Source: Oscillospiraceae bacterium
GTDB taxonomy: Bacteria > Bacillota > Clostridia > Oscillospirales > Acutalibacteraceae
DNA: 64,000 bases
Assembly: GCA_015065725.1 (NCBI GenBank)
Contig: SVPV01000006.1
Coordinates: 1-64,000, forward strand
Direction of reading: 5' to 3'
Shown one piece after another: positions 25,427-34,485 of this stretch. Below the pieces are notes generated by a model. That model worked only from the letters and a program-made list of their open reading frames with translations, did no database searches and had not been told where the DNA came from. Each line of letters begins with the position of its first letter. Positions within the stretch are counted from its first letter, which is position 1. The position numbers and the translations under genes were made by a program.

Positions 25427-26572
25427 TTATAATTCTATCTTCTCATAAAATCCGCCTGCACAAGCTTTAATCAAATGCTCCATTTCAAGTTCAGTAATGG
25501 CGGCAATCAGCTCATCATCTGAAATCTTGAATCCCAACAAATCGTCGGCGGAAAATTTTTGCTTATTTAAACTATTATACAACATTTGTGCCGTTTTTGA
25601 AAGTCCTGACGGCAAATTTTTTTGAATTTTTTGAGCTTTTTTAGATTTTACTGGCTCAGTTTCGCTTTTTTCCTTTTTGTATGCTTTTTCAATGTCAATT
25701 TTATCCCCATAAACCGATATATATTCACGAAAGATATCACCGGCATCTAAAAGCGGATGGACCCCGTCACGAAGGAGTGCATTTGAACCTTTATATTCAG
25801 GCATTGTAGGGTTACCAGGTATCACAAAAAGCTCACGCCCATACTCACACGCGTAGCCTGCAGTTATAAGGGCACCGCTTTTCTCGGCGGCTTCAACTAT
25901 TATGGTAGTATCGCCAAGTGCGGCAAGCAAACGGTTTCTAACCCTAAAGCTCGCTTTGGTTACAGGAAAGTTTGGTGTATACTCGCTTATAAGACAGCCT
26001 TTTTTGGCAATCAGCTCGCGAAGTCGTGCGTTATCCTTTAGATAATCATTCATTATTCCGCAAGGCAATATAGCCACCGTTTTTCCGTTAACCTTAAGTG
26101 CACCCACGTGTGCTGCAGTATCGGCACCTTTAGCACCGCCGCTTATAACAATTATACCACTCTTTGAAAGCCTTGCCGCCAAAGAGTATGCCGATTTTTT
26201 ACCAAACTCGGTAACCTTTCTAGGCCCCACAATGCAAACAGATGGCTCGGTATTAAAATCGGGCAACTCGCCCTTTATATATAATACAAGCGGTGGGTTT
26301 ACAATATTCCTAAGGGCATTAGGATAATTATCATCGTAATAACATACTATTTTAATTCCGTTTTTCTTACACAAAGACAAAACATTCTCCGCAAAAGCGA
26401 TACTTAAATTTTCTGCCCTATCCATCTCGCCATCACTTAAAATGTTCATTTGCCGAAGAGCAGTATTACGTGCATTATAGACCGCCTTAGCTGTACCGAA
26501 GTGCGAAAGTATTGGTAACGCCTTATTACTGCCCGCACGCAAAACCGCTTGAAGCCAAACCAAATATTTCAT
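25427..26572 (-). CDS. dprA: DNA-processing protein DprA
   Basis: A 381-residue DprA/Smf protein, which loads RecA on incoming single-stranded DNA during transformation and is widely conserved even in non-competent bacteria. The Rossmann core has CIVGPRKVTEFGKKSAY, ISGGAKGADTAAHVGAL, ILPCGI, NRLLAALGDTTIIVEAAEKSGALITA and VIPGNP. A linker rich in Lys leads to a C-terminal winged-helix segment (about residues 320-378). It is placed upstream of topA, the usual dprA-topA order. Confidence 0.95.
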   Translation of the reverse strand: MKYLVWLQAVLRAGSNKALPILSHFGTAKAVYNARNTALRQMNILSDGEMDRAENLSIAFAENVLSLCKKNGIKIVCYYDDNYPNALRNIVNPPLVLYIKGELPDFNTEPSVCIVGPRKVTEFGKKSAYSLAARLSKSGIIVISGGAKGADTAAHVGALKVNGKTVAILPCGIMNDYLKDNARLRELIAKKGCLISEYTPNFPVTKASFRVRNRLLAALGDTTIIVEAAEKSGALITAGYACEYGRELFVIPGNPTMPEYKGSNALLRDGVHPLLDAGDIFREYISVYGDKIDIEKAYKKEKSETEPVKSKKAQKIQKNLPSGLSKTAQMLYNSLNKQKFSADDLLGFKISDDELIAAITELEMEHLIKACAGGFYEKIEL

Positions 26573-26573
26573 T

Positions 26574-27350
26574 TTACCTTACCATTTCCCACATAGCTAT
26601 TGCTGCAGCAGCAGCCGCATTAAGCGATTCGGCTTTACCCGACATTGGTATTGTAACCCGTTTTGAGTTTTCCTTAATGTTTGCAGAAAGACCGTTTGCC
26701 TCATTACCAATAAGCAAAATATCACCGTTTTTAAAGTCAATATTGCTAATTGGTGTAGCATCGCTGTCAACAACACAGGCATACGGGTTTAATCCGTTTT
26801 GATTTATTAAGTCCAGTAGATTATCACACACAAAAAGCGGCATACGGATAAGGGTACCCATAGAGGCACGCAACGCCTTTGGGCTATAAGGGTCACAGCT
26901 ATCCCCTGAAACCAATATCCCCGACACACCTAGTGCTTCAGCAGTTCTTGAAATAGCACCTAAGTTTGACGGGTCGGAGAGATTTTCAAGGCCGATATAT
27001 CTACCATTTTTATCAATTTTTACTGTTCTTTCAGGAATTTTTGCTACCGCAATTATGCCTTGCGGAGAATCAGTCAAGGCTATTTTTTCAAACAAGCTGT
27101 CGGGAAGTATATAACATTTTTCTGCATTTTTTGAAAGCTTTTTTATATCACTAGAGAGTCTTTTTTCTGCGGTTTCGGACACAATAAACTTATCAAACCT
27201 TATTGAGTTTTCAAAAGCATCACAGCAAATACGAAGTCCCTCAAGCACAAAAAGTGCGTTTTTTCTGCGTTCCTTTGCCGAGCTTTGAAGTCCGCAAACA
27301 AGTTTGATAAGTGCATTATCACGACTGGAAATTTTTAAAAAACCGTCCAT
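26574..27350 (-). CDS. TrmH/SpoU-family RNA methyltransferase
   Basis: A 258-residue SPOUT methyltransferase that probably 2'-O-methylates rRNA or tRNA. The N-terminal half is a substrate-binding domain (LVCGLQSSAKERRKNALFVLEG); the C-terminal half has the knotted catalytic motifs ENLSDPSNLGAISRTAEALG, ILLIGNEANGLS and IPMSGKAESLNAAAAAA. ATG at 27350 sits 4 nt after AGGTGGG; an upstream in-frame GTG overlaps that site. It is the first gene after the rplT terminator and may head the 15-gene run. The exact RNA target cannot be told. Confidence 0.92.
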   Translation of the reverse strand: MDGFLKISSRDNALIKLVCGLQSSAKERRKNALFVLEGLRICCDAFENSIRFDKFIVSETAEKRLSSDIKKLSKNAEKCYILPDSLFEKIALTDSPQGIIAVAKIPERTVKIDKNGRYIGLENLSDPSNLGAISRTAEALGVSGILVSGDSCDPYSPKALRASMGTLIRMPLFVCDNLLDLINQNGLNPYACVVDSDATPISNIDFKNGDILLIGNEANGLSANIKENSKRVTIPMSGKAESLNAAAAAAIAMWEMVR

Positions 27351-27370
27351 TTTTCCCACCTCAAAAAAGC

Positions 27371-27402
27371 AAAAATTCTCCCGAGAATACTCGGGAGAGT
27401 TT
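27371..27402 (-). terminator. Terminator after rplT
   Basis: Stem 27377-27385 with 27390-27398 (9 bp, loop AATA) followed on the minus strand by ATTTTTGCTTTTTT. It ends the infC-rpmI-rplT transcript; some read-through into the TrmH-like gene is likely because no promoter is obvious in the 56-bp gap. Confidence 0.8.
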
Positions 27403-27406
27403 TAAA

Positions 27407-27766
27407 TTATTTATTAAGAGCCTTGTTAGCAGCCTTTACAAGATTAGCAAAGCCGGCAGCATCATTTACAGCGATGTCTGCAAGCATTTTACGGTTAATC
27501 TGTACGCCTGCTTTGTTTAAGCCGTTCATAAATGTTGAATAGTTCATACCATTCAATTTAGCAGCAGCTGAAATACGGGTAATCCAAAGACGACGGAAGT
27601 CACGCTTCTTCTGTCTACGGCCAATATAAGCATAGTTACCGGATTTCATAACTGCTTCTTTAGCAGTTTTAAAAAGCTTAGATTTTGCACCAAAATAACC
27701 TTTGGCAAGTTTTAATACCTTTTTTCTTCTCTTGCGTGTTGCTAACGCACCTTTAACTCGAGCCAT
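27407..27766 (-). CDS. rplT: 50S ribosomal protein L20
   Basis: A 119-residue L20, which binds 23S rRNA early in 50S assembly and represses its own operon. The opening [24 protein letters not shown] is split by the strongly basic N-terminal tail, followed by [16 protein letters not shown] and [12 protein letters not shown]. Third gene of infC-rpmI-rplT. Confidence 0.98.
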   Translation of the reverse strand: MARVKGALATRKRRKKVLKLAKGYFGAKSKLFKTAKEAVMKSGNYAYIGRRQKKRDFRRLWITRISAAAKLNGMNYSTFMNGLNKAGVQINRKMLADIAVNDAAGFANLVKAANKALNK

Positions 27767-27797
27767 TTACTTTACCTCCACTTTCAAGTTTACACAA

Positions 27798-27995
27798 TTA
27801 TTTGTAAGGAACTAATTTCTTTACTGTTGCTACGTTTGTAACATCAGCACATACGGTCTTGCGAAGATTTCTCTTACGCTTAGTTGTTTTCTTGTTTAAA
27901 ATGTGTGACTTAAAAGCATGAGCACGTTTAACCTTACCGGTCTTAGTGAGTTTAAAACGCTTCTTTGCACCACTGTGTGTCTTAATTTTAGGCAT
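27798..27995 (-). CDS. rpmI: 50S ribosomal protein L35
   Basis: A 65-residue L35 with the typical [20 protein letters not shown] opening and very basic composition, located between infC and rplT. ATG follows TAGGAGG. Confidence 0.98.
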   Translation of the reverse strand: MPKIKTHSGAKKRFKLTKTGKVKRAHAFKSHILNKKTTKRKRNLRKTVCADVTNVATVKKLVPYK

Positions 27996-28023
27996 TGTAA
28001 TTCCTCCTAGAATTTTTTATTTC

Positions 28024-28542
28024 TTATTTACTGGTTTTAGGAGCCAAGAACATAAGCATGTTACGGCCCTCCATCTTTGCAGCCTTTTCGACTACGCCTG
28101 AATCAGAGCAAAATTGAGCAAAACGCTCCATAATCTCAAGACCAATTTCGGGATGTCCCATTTCACGACCTCTAAAACGTATAGAAACCTTTACCTTGTT
28201 TCCGTCAGCAAGAAAGCGTATAGCGTGCTTGCCCTTTGTTTCAAAGTCGTGCTTGTCGATACCAAGACCCAAACGAATCTCTTTAACTTCAACAACCTTT
28301 TGATTCTTCTTTGCTTCCTTTTCACGTTTTGCCTGTTCAAAACGGTATTTACCGTAATCCATCACCTTGCAGACCGGTGGGTCGGCATTAGGAGCGATGT
28401 TAACAAGGTCAAGGTCTTTAGCATACGCTGCCTCGATAGCCTTTGCTATAGGCAAAATGCCAAGCTGTGAACCGTCAGCATCAATCACACGGACTTCCTT
28501 AAATTTGATTTCCTCATTAATAGCCAATTCTTTGCTACTGAT
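28024..28542 (-). CDS. infC: Translation initiation factor IF-3, probable AUC start
   Basis: A 172-residue IF-3, which keeps 30S subunits free and proofreads start codons. INEEIKFKEVRVIDADGSQLG opens the N-domain; CKVMDYGKYRFEQ and KEIRLGLGIDKHDFETK are conserved. No ATG, GTG or TTG with a usable ribosome site gives the right N-terminus. The ATC at 28542-28540 lies 6 nt after GGGGGTG and gives SSKELAINEEI, the expected length. An upstream in-frame GTG is inside the ribosome site. Non-standard AUU/AUC/AUA starts are well known for infC and allow IF-3 to repress itself. First gene of the operon, behind an attenuator (28594-28722). Confidence 0.95.
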   Translation of the reverse strand: MSSKELAINEEIKFKEVRVIDADGSQLGILPIAKAIEAAYAKDLDLVNIAPNADPPVCKVMDYGKYRFEQAKREKEAKKNQKVVEVKEIRLGLGIDKHDFETKGKHAIRFLADGNKVKVSIRFRGREMGHPEIGLEIMERFAQFCSDSGVVEKAAKMEGRNMLMFLAPKTSK

Positions 28543-28560
28543 GTTGAGCACCCCCAAAAT

Positions 28561-28722
28561 AAAGTAAAAAAATAAACAAGGCGTGAACTGCACAGTCCAC
28601 GCCTAATAAGCCCATAGCAATCCCCTAGTAAAAGACTAGAGAAAATAACCTATTGACCGACAGAATCTACTGTTCTGTTAGGTGAGAACCGACTGTTCTA
28701 CTTCGTTTTCCTAATTATTATA
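28561..28722 (-). promoter_or_regulatory. infC-rpmI-rplT leader with transcription attenuator
   Basis: The 5' leader contains several inverted repeats (for example CTAGTcttttACTAG around 28625-28640 and AGAACAGT repeats near 28660-28700) and ends in a terminator: an 11-bp stem with one G-U pair (about 28581-28604) followed by TTGTTTATTTTTTT just before the infC ribosome site. The position and form match the Gram-positive L20-type leader, where L20 binding promotes termination. Confidence 0.75.
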
Positions 28723-28744
28723 CACTCTTTTCCCAGTTTGTCAA
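28717..28744 (-). promoter_or_regulatory. Promoter of infC-rpmI-rplT
   Basis: Perfect TTGACA (28744-28739) and TATAAT (28722-28717) with a 16-bp spacer on the minus strand, about 170 nt upstream of the infC start. Confidence 0.8.
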
Positions 28745-28783
28745 GTTTTTTTGAAAATTTTTTCTTTTATATTACTAAAAATA

Positions 28784-29752
28784 TTAAATTTTCATTCTGC
28801 CAAGATTTTTACAGAAATCGAGTGCTTTTTCTCCACTTACAAGACCGCTTGTAGCATCGGGAGCACCTAATGCCATTATAGCACAAGCAGAAGCAAGGTC
28901 TAAAATCTGTTCATCTGATAAATTTTTATAGATACCTATTAATGTACCCGCACAGAAAGCATCACCTGCACCGGTTTTACCCTTGATATACTCACGAGGC
29001 ACATCATAAGCCGCCATAACCGAATATCCCTCATCCGAAAGGCATACCGCTCTATCAAACTTATGGATTACAACCTTTTCTCTAACGCCTAAACCTTTAA
29101 GTTTATATGCAATAGCCTCAAGATTTTCATCGGTAGGCTCGATGCCTGCTAGCTTTCCTGCCTCAATCTCATTAATAATAAGATAATCGGTATACTTAAG
29201 GCAAGGCAATACACAAGCATATCTGTCAGAATTTTCACTCACTAAATCTATAGAAGTTTTAATACCAATTTCGCTTGCTTTTTTAAGAATTTTCTCACCG
29301 TCGCCGTTATCAACCTTTGCTAAAAGCAAGAAGTAACCCAGATGAAGAATTTTGCAGTTTAGATTATCAAAATCAATATCATCAACGCCAAAATCCGCAC
29401 TGGCACCCGCATAGGTAAAAAATGTACGCTGACCGCCCTTTACGCTCATAACCTCGGTAAAGCTTGTAAGGTCATTTTCTGTTACCTTAAAGCCGTCAAC
29501 ATTAACGCCAGACTTTTGCATTTCAGATTTAACAAACTCACCGTCGACATCGTCGCCAACCTTACCGATTGCAGAAATCTCTACATCAGAAGAAATCTTT
29601 TTAAGGTCAATAGCCACATTAGGCACACAGCCGCCTACAGCCTTATCAATTTTTGCAATCTGGGTAAGCTCACCGCATTCAGGATAGCGTGAAATCTCAT
29701 TAATCTTATCAACAAGTATGCTGCCCGCTACAGCTATTCCGCTTTTTTCCAT
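28784..29752 (-). CDS. PfkB-family carbohydrate kinase
   Basis: A 322-residue ribokinase-type sugar kinase. The N-terminal substrate domain reads AGSILVDKINEI and AVGGCVPNVAIDL; the C-terminal signature GKTGAGDAFCAGTLIG contains the anion hole and catalytic Asp. ATG at 29752 is one base after the stop of the NagB-like gene, with GGAG inside that gene as ribosome site. The sugar is unknown; the adjacent NagB-like protein suggests a phosphorylated aldose or amino sugar pathway. Not a fructose-1-phosphate kinase by context. Confidence 0.88.
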   Translation of the reverse strand: MEKSGIAVAGSILVDKINEISRYPECGELTQIAKIDKAVGGCVPNVAIDLKKISSDVEISAIGKVGDDVDGEFVKSEMQKSGVNVDGFKVTENDLTSFTEVMSVKGGQRTFFTYAGASADFGVDDIDFDNLNCKILHLGYFLLLAKVDNGDGEKILKKASEIGIKTSIDLVSENSDRYACVLPCLKYTDYLIINEIEAGKLAGIEPTDENLEAIAYKLKGLGVREKVVIHKFDRAVCLSDEGYSVMAAYDVPREYIKGKTGAGDAFCAGTLIGIYKNLSDEQILDLASACAIMALGAPDATSGLVSGEKALDFCKNLGRMKI

Positions 29753-29753
29753 A

Positions 29754-30701
29754 TTAATTACACTCCGCAACTAACGGACCTGCAAGCTCGTTCAAGAAGA
29801 ATAGGCGACCTGCAAGTGTTGGAATATAAGAAGAAGTAATCCACGGTGTAGTACCGTAGCGAAGTGTCATCCAAAGAGACATACCCTGCCACTGCATTCC
29901 GCGACCTAAAGTACCGTCAGCACCGCCGATTGCATAATCAGCCTTTAAGAAAAGACCAGGACCTATAGTGTTAGCACGGCAAGGTACTAATGTTGTGCGT
30001 GACTTAAAGCTTGTAAGGGCATTTTGTTCAACCGTAAGGGGATGAATCTTAGCCGCAATTCTATAAGGTTGCTTTTCCCACTCCTCAGCAGTTTCGTAAT
30101 CAGCCGCAAAGGTAGGCTCCCAGAAAGCGATATGGCACATTCTGCCGATACCGTAAACTAAAACTAGCTTTGCACCCTCTGCCTTTAATGCATCAATCTT
30201 CTCGGGATATGTAGGAAGATTTTCTTTAGTAGCAAAATTTCTTTGGTTCTTAGGAACAGTAAGCTCACCTAAAGGATTAAACAAAGCCTGCTCCATAGCA
30301 TACTGGAAAGCACCGCTATTGTCGGGAGCTAGAGTGTTACCCTCGCTGTCAGCCCATTCGTCCATATTAAAGGTGTAAACATGCTCGCAAGAAAGATTCC
30401 ACTCCTTAAGGAAGTAAACAACCCACTTATACATACCCATAGGTCCTACAGGAAGAATAAATGCGATTTTCTCATTTCTTTCCTTTGCAAGCTTAATCTG
30501 CATTGCGATTTCGTGACCCATATAGGTTTCAAACTCACCTAAAGTTTCACACTTAACAGGATTAAAGTCCTTGTTCCAATGAGGCTGTCTGTCTAAAATC
30601 TTTTCGGGGGCATCAATACAAGCGTCGATTTTGTCAAAATCCCAACCTGCAGGATAAAAGCCCTCAAGAGCTGAGCCTTTTACTGTTGAATTAAAGTTCA
30701 T
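29754..30701 (-). CDS. NagB-like sugar-phosphate isomerase with altered active site
   Basis: A 315-residue protein related to glucosamine-6-phosphate deaminase/isomerase (NagB) but with an N-terminal extension of about 50 residues. The motif FNMDEW (Asp114) matches the NagB proton-transfer Asp, and [13 protein letters not shown] (184-196) matches its GxGxDGHIAFNEP loop, keeping His190 and Glu195 but replacing the second Asp by Met188 and Asn by Trp194. [19 protein letters not shown] matches the phosphate/allosteric region. True NagB activity is therefore uncertain. First gene of a two-gene unit with the PfkB kinase; ATG follows AAAGGAG. Confidence 0.75.
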   Translation of the reverse strand: MNFNSTVKGSALEGFYPAGWDFDKIDACIDAPEKILDRQPHWNKDFNPVKCETLGEFETYMGHEIAMQIKLAKERNEKIAFILPVGPMGMYKWVVYFLKEWNLSCEHVYTFNMDEWADSEGNTLAPDNSGAFQYAMEQALFNPLGELTVPKNQRNFATKENLPTYPEKIDALKAEGAKLVLVYGIGRMCHIAFWEPTFAADYETAEEWEKQPYRIAAKIHPLTVEQNALTSFKSRTTLVPCRANTIGPGLFLKADYAIGGADGTLGRGMQWQGMSLWMTLRYGTTPWITSSYIPTLAGRLFFLNELAGPLVAECN

Positions 30702-30732
30702 AATTTTTTCTCCTTTAAATTTTTATTTTTTT

Positions 30733-30766
30733 ACAGAGCAAGCTCTGTTAGTTTTATTTTATTATA
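30733..30766 (-). promoter_or_regulatory. Promoter region and palindrome of the NagB-like/PfkB operon
   Basis: On the minus strand a TATAAT -10 (30766-30761) has no good -35 at 16-18 bp, as expected for an activator-dependent promoter. Just downstream lies a perfect inverted repeat ACAGAGC-AA-GCTCTGT (30733-30748) in the leader. The divergent AraC-type regulator is the obvious candidate to act here. Confidence 0.5.
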
Positions 30767-30777
30767 CCAATTTACTC

Positions 30778-30807
30778 TTTACATTTTAATATAAAATCGG
30801 TTATAAT
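30778..30807 (+). promoter_or_regulatory. Promoter of the AraC-type regulator
   Basis: TTTACA (30778-30783) and TATAAT (30802-30807) with an 18-bp spacer, about 30 bp before the regulator start. Confidence 0.5.
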
Positions 30808-30837
30808 ATTTATAAAATTAGACATTTGAGGTTTTTT

Positions 30838-31722
30838 ATGAAAGATAATTTTATACGAATGAGTTTCGATAAAGTTTTTAATATTGAAAAAATAATAACT
30901 ATTTTTTATATGGAGCTTTCAAAGGGCTTTCATCACGAGGGCGAAAGCCACGACTTTTGGGAAATGGTATACATAGACAGAGGCGAAATGGCATGTACCT
31001 CTGGCAAAAACCGTTATATTTTAAAAAGTGGTGAAATGACCTTTCACAAGCCAAACGAATTTCATAATCTTTCGGGCAACAATGATGTAGCACCAAACGT
31101 CAGCATTATAACCTTCCAGTGTAAAAGCCGTGCTATGAAGCATTTTGCAGGGAAAATTTTTAAACTCACAGCAGAGGAAAAAGGCATATTATCGGAACTG
31201 TTTTCAGAAGGTCTTGCTTGTTACGAGTTAGAGGACAAGAGAAATCCGCTTATACAGCGTTTAAAAAGAATAGAAAACAGTCCTTTCGGAAGCAGTCAGA
31301 TGACAAAAAATCTGCTTGAAATATTTTTAATAAAGCTCTGTAGAAGCAACGCCGTAGTAACACAAAAAATGCGTAGAAGTTATTTAATTGACGGAATAGA
31401 CACACCGTACAACATAAAAGAAATACTGGATTTTTTAAAGAATAATCTTTATGGCAAGCTGACGGTTGCGGACATTGCCACCCATTTAGGAAAAAGTGAA
31501 AGTGCTGTAAAACAGCAATTTTCAAACTATCTTGACGGCGGAATAATAAAATACTATAACTCCCTTAAAATAAAGGAAGCTCGTCGTCTTATCCGCGAGG
31601 GTAAATACAATATGACCCAGATTGCCGAAATGCTTTGCTTTGATAACCCGCAATATTTTTCAAAATGCTTTAAAACCTTTACAAATATGACGCCCAGCGA
31701 ATATAAAAGGTCAATATATTAG
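30838..31722 (+). CDS. AraC-family transcriptional regulator
   Basis: A 294-residue regulator with an N-terminal cupin-like sensor (GFHHEGESHDFWEMVYIDRGE, then LKSGEMTFHKPNEFHNL) and a C-terminal double helix-turn-helix: LTVADIATHLGKSESAVKQQF, then MTQIAEMLCFDNPQYFSKCF and the closing FTNMTPSEYKRS. ATG at 30838 follows TTTGAGG by 6 nt; an in-frame TTG overlaps that site. It is divergent from the NagB-like/PfkB operon and most likely controls it in response to a sugar. Ends at a shared terminator (31731-31772). Confidence 0.9.
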   Translation: MKDNFIRMSFDKVFNIEKIITIFYMELSKGFHHEGESHDFWEMVYIDRGEMACTSGKNRYILKSGEMTFHKPNEFHNLSGNNDVAPNVSIITFQCKSRAMKHFAGKIFKLTAEEKGILSELFSEGLACYELEDKRNPLIQRLKRIENSPFGSSQMTKNLLEIFLIKLCRSNAVVTQKMRRSYLIDGIDTPYNIKEILDFLKNNLYGKLTVADIATHLGKSESAVKQQFSNYLDGGIIKYYNSLKIKEARRLIREGKYNMTQIAEMLCFDNPQYFSKCFKTFTNMTPSEYKRSIY

Positions 31723-31730
31723 TTAAAAAA

Positions 31731-31768
31731 ACAACGCCTTAAAAACACAATTTTTTAAGGCGTTGTTT
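31731..31768. terminator. Bidirectional terminator between the AraC gene and pyrI
   Basis: A 15-bp stem (31731-31745 with 31752-31766) with T runs on both sides; serves the convergent regulator gene and the pyrimidine operon. Confidence 0.9.
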
Positions 31769-31770
31769 TT

Positions 31771-32187
31771 TTATTTATATGCAGTTTCGCAATATGCACA
31801 TCTATAAATACGTTTTTCCTTATCAACAAGGTGGAATTCGTGCTTTATTCCCTGTTCACACGAGGTGATACAGCGTGGATTTTTGCACTTTATAATATCA
31901 ACAATTTTTTCAGGTAAGGATATCGTATGCTTACCAACAAGATTGCCATTTTCAATAATATTCACGGTAATTTCGCTATCCACATAACCCAATGCTTCAA
32001 AATTAATATCTATAGGTGCATCAATTTTAATAATATCCTTTTTGCCCATACGCTCGCTTTTAACATTCATAATCATAGCAACAGGACAATCAAGCTTATC
32101 AAGACCTAAAATCTCATAAATTTCCATAGCCTTGCCTGCGGTAATATGGTCGATTACAAAGCCATTATTAATGCTATCTATATTCAT
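31771..32187 (-). CDS. pyrI: Aspartate carbamoyltransferase regulatory subunit
   Basis: A 138-residue PyrI. The N-terminal domain ([19 protein letters not shown]) is the nucleotide effector domain and the C-terminal zinc domain has the four ligands as CKNPRC and CAYC. With PyrB it should make an allosteric ATCase inhibited by CTP, a feature of enterobacteria, archaea and some Clostridia but not Bacillus. Last gene of the pyrimidine operon; overlaps pyrB by 4 nt. Confidence 0.95.
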   Translation of the reverse strand: MNIDSINNGFVIDHITAGKAMEIYEILGLDKLDCPVAMIMNVKSERMGKKDIIKIDAPIDINFEALGYVDSEITVNIIENGNLVGKHTISLPEKIVDIIKCKNPRCITSCEQGIKHEFHLVDKEKRIYRCAYCETAYK

Positions 32188-33101
32188 ACCTTCACTCCTA
32201 ACAGCTTAAGTATTAATGCCATACGGATATATTTACCGTTAAGCACCTGTTTAAAGTAACAAGCACGGGGGTCGTCATCAACCTCAACCGCGATTTCGTT
32301 AACACGCGGAAGCGGGTGCATAACTATAAGGTCACTGTTAGCTTTTTCAAGCTTTTTATTATCAAGAATATAACAGTCGCGAAGTCTTATATAGTCAGCC
32401 TCGTTAAAGAAACGCTCACGCTGAACGCGTGTCATATAAAGTATATCAAGCTTATCTATTACACCCTCTAGCCTGTTTTCTTCGGTATACGGTATATTGC
32501 CCTGCTTTAAAACACCCTCTTTGATATAATCGGGAATTTTAAGCTCATCGGGCGATACGAACACAAACTTTATACCGCTATAGCGTGAAAGTGCATTAAC
32601 AAGTGAATGTACCGTTCTGCCGAATTTAAGGTCTCCGCAAAATCCCACAGTCAAGTTATCGGTTCTGCCCTTTTCCCTATGAATAGTAAGTAGGTCTGCA
32701 AGGGTTTGGGTGGGGTGGTTATGACCGCCGTCACCCGCATTAATTATTGGTACGGTGGTACGTCTTGCAGCGGCTACGGGGGCTCCCTCTTTGGGGTGAC
32801 GCATAGCTATAATATCAGCATAACAGCCTACAGTTCTTACTGTATCGGTTACACTCTCACCTTTTGCAGCCGAGCTTGAATCAGCCGAGGAAAAGCCTAA
32901 AATGCTACCGCCAAGCTCAAGCATAGCCGCCTCAAAAGAAAGGCGTGTTCTGGTACTTGGCTCGAAAAACAGGGTTGCAAGCTTTTTACGGTTACAAGCA
33001 TTGGCATATTTATCGGGATTTTCAATAATATCCTCTGCCACCGATATTAACTCGTCAATTTCCTCAACGCTTAAATCAACTATATCAAAAAGATGTCTCA
33101 T
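32184..33101 (-). CDS. pyrB: Aspartate carbamoyltransferase catalytic subunit
   Basis: A 305-residue ATCase catalytic chain that condenses carbamoyl phosphate with aspartate. Carbamoyl-phosphate motif [25 protein letters not shown] (catalytic Lys), [21 protein letters not shown] and [10 protein letters not shown] are intact. Start ATG at 33101, after AAAGGAAT, 4 nt downstream of the pyrE stop. It acts directly after CarAB, encoded in the same operon. Confidence 0.97.
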   Translation of the reverse strand: MRHLFDIVDLSVEEIDELISVAEDIIENPDKYANACNRKKLATLFFEPSTRTRLSFEAAMLELGGSILGFSSADSSSAAKGESVTDTVRTVGCYADIIAMRHPKEGAPVAAARRTTVPIINAGDGGHNHPTQTLADLLTIHREKGRTDNLTVGFCGDLKFGRTVHSLVNALSRYSGIKFVFVSPDELKIPDYIKEGVLKQGNIPYTEENRLEGVIDKLDILYMTRVQRERFFNEADYIRLRDCYILDNKKLEKANSDLIVMHPLPRVNEIAVEVDDDPRACYFKQVLNGKYIRMALILKLLGVKV

Positions 33102-33105
33102 ATCT

Positions 33106-33762
33106 TTATTCCTTTGCACCGTTTATTTCGAGATATTTCTTAATACGCTCAACATTCTCGCGGTTCTTTTCATCTTCCTCAAGATATTCAATAATATCAT
33201 AAACATCAACTACCGAATATACAGGGAAACCGTATTCTTCGCCAACCTCTGCCATAGCACTCTTTTCGGTTTGTCCTTTTTCCTTGCGGTCAACCATAAC
33301 AAATGTAGCAGCCACCTTTGTACCCTTTAAAGAAGAAAGAATAGCCATGCTCTCTCTAATAGCAGTACCTGCGGTAATTACGTCTTCAACAATTACGATT
33401 TCTTCGTTTTCCTGTGGCTTGTAGCCTACAAAAACGCCGCCTTCGCCGTGGTCTTTTTCCTCTTTTCTATTAAAGAAGAAAGGAACATCAAGTCCGTTTT
33501 TAGCAAGGGCAACTGCAACAGATACTGCAATCGGAATACCCTTATAAGCAGGTCCGTAAAGCACCGTCTTTTTATTGCCTACCTTTTCAAAATATGCTTT
33601 AGCATAAAATTCGCCTAGCTTACAAATCTGCTCGCCTGTTTTAATATCTCCTGCATTTATAAAATAAGGAATTTTTCTACCCGATTTAGCAGTAAAATCA
33701 CCGAATTTTAAAACGCCTGCACCCTCTAGAAACTGGATAAACTCTCTTTTATAGCTTTCCAT
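33106..33762 (-). CDS. pyrE: Orotate phosphoribosyltransferase
   Basis: A 218-residue OPRTase that joins orotate to PRPP giving OMP. The PRPP loop is [30 protein letters not shown] is the N-terminal orotate region, and [15 protein letters not shown] the flexible catalytic loop. Lies between pyrF and pyrB with a 21-nt gap to pyrF. Confidence 0.96.
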   Translation of the reverse strand: MESYKREFIQFLEGAGVLKFGDFTAKSGRKIPYFINAGDIKTGEQICKLGEFYAKAYFEKVGNKKTVLYGPAYKGIPIAVSVAVALAKNGLDVPFFFNRKEEKDHGEGGVFVGYKPQENEEIVIVEDVITAGTAIRESMAILSSLKGTKVAATFVMVDRKEKGQTEKSAMAEVGEEYGFPVYSVVDVYDIIEYLEEDEKNRENVERIKKYLEINGAKE

Positions 33763-33783
33763 TTTAAAACTCCTTTTATTATA

Positions 33784-34485
33784 TCATTCACCCAAGAACT
33801 CTTTAACACAACGGTCGTATGCGGCTACGGGGTCGTCTGCCTGTGTTATAGGTCTGCCTACAACTATAAAGTCACAACCCGCATTCTTTGCCTTTTCGGG
33901 TGTCATAATACGCTTTTGGTCACCTACATCTCCGTCAGCAAAGCGGATACCGGGTGTTACTGTCATAAACTCATTACCGCAGAAATCCTTAACCTTTTGT
34001 GCCTCAAGCGGTGAGCAAACAACACCGTCAAGACCCGACTCTGCCGCATTTTTAGCATAATGCATAACAGTTTCTGCCATAGGTGTATCTATAAGCAATT
34101 CATTCTTTAACATCTCGTCGTCAGTAGAAGTAAGCTGTGTTACAGCTATTAAAAGCGGTCTTGTACCGTCAGCACGGGTTAGTCCCTCAATAGCATACTT
34201 CATCATAGTAGAGCCGCCTGCCGCATGAAGATTTACCATATCAACATCCAACGAAGACAGCACCGAAAATGCCCTCTTTACAGTATTAGGAATATCGTGA
34301 AGCTTTAAATCAAGAAATATTTTGTGTCCTCTTGCCTTTATTTCCTTTACAATTTCGGGTCCGCAGGCATAAAAAAGCTCCATACCGATTTTAACAAAGG
34401 GTTTTTTGCCCTCAAACTTGTCTAAAAAGTTAAGTGTTGCCTCTTTAGACGGAAAATCGCAAGCGATAATTACATCCTTTTTCAT
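33784..34485 (-). CDS. pyrF: Orotidine-5'-phosphate decarboxylase
   Basis: A 233-residue OMP decarboxylase producing UMP. The catalytic Asp-Lys-x-x-Asp array is in [31 protein letters not shown] and [14 protein letters not shown] form the phosphate site. Its ATG overlaps the pyrD stop by 4 nt. Confidence 0.97.
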   Translation of the reverse strand: MKKDVIIACDFPSKEATLNFLDKFEGKKPFVKIGMELFYACGPEIVKEIKARGHKIFLDLKLHDIPNTVKRAFSVLSSLDVDMVNLHAAGGSTMMKYAIEGLTRADGTRPLLIAVTQLTSTDDEMLKNELLIDTPMAETVMHYAKNAAESGLDGVVCSPLEAQKVKDFCGNEFMTVTPGIRFADGDVGDQKRIMTPEKAKNAGCDFIVVGRPITQADDPVAAYDRCVKEFLGE

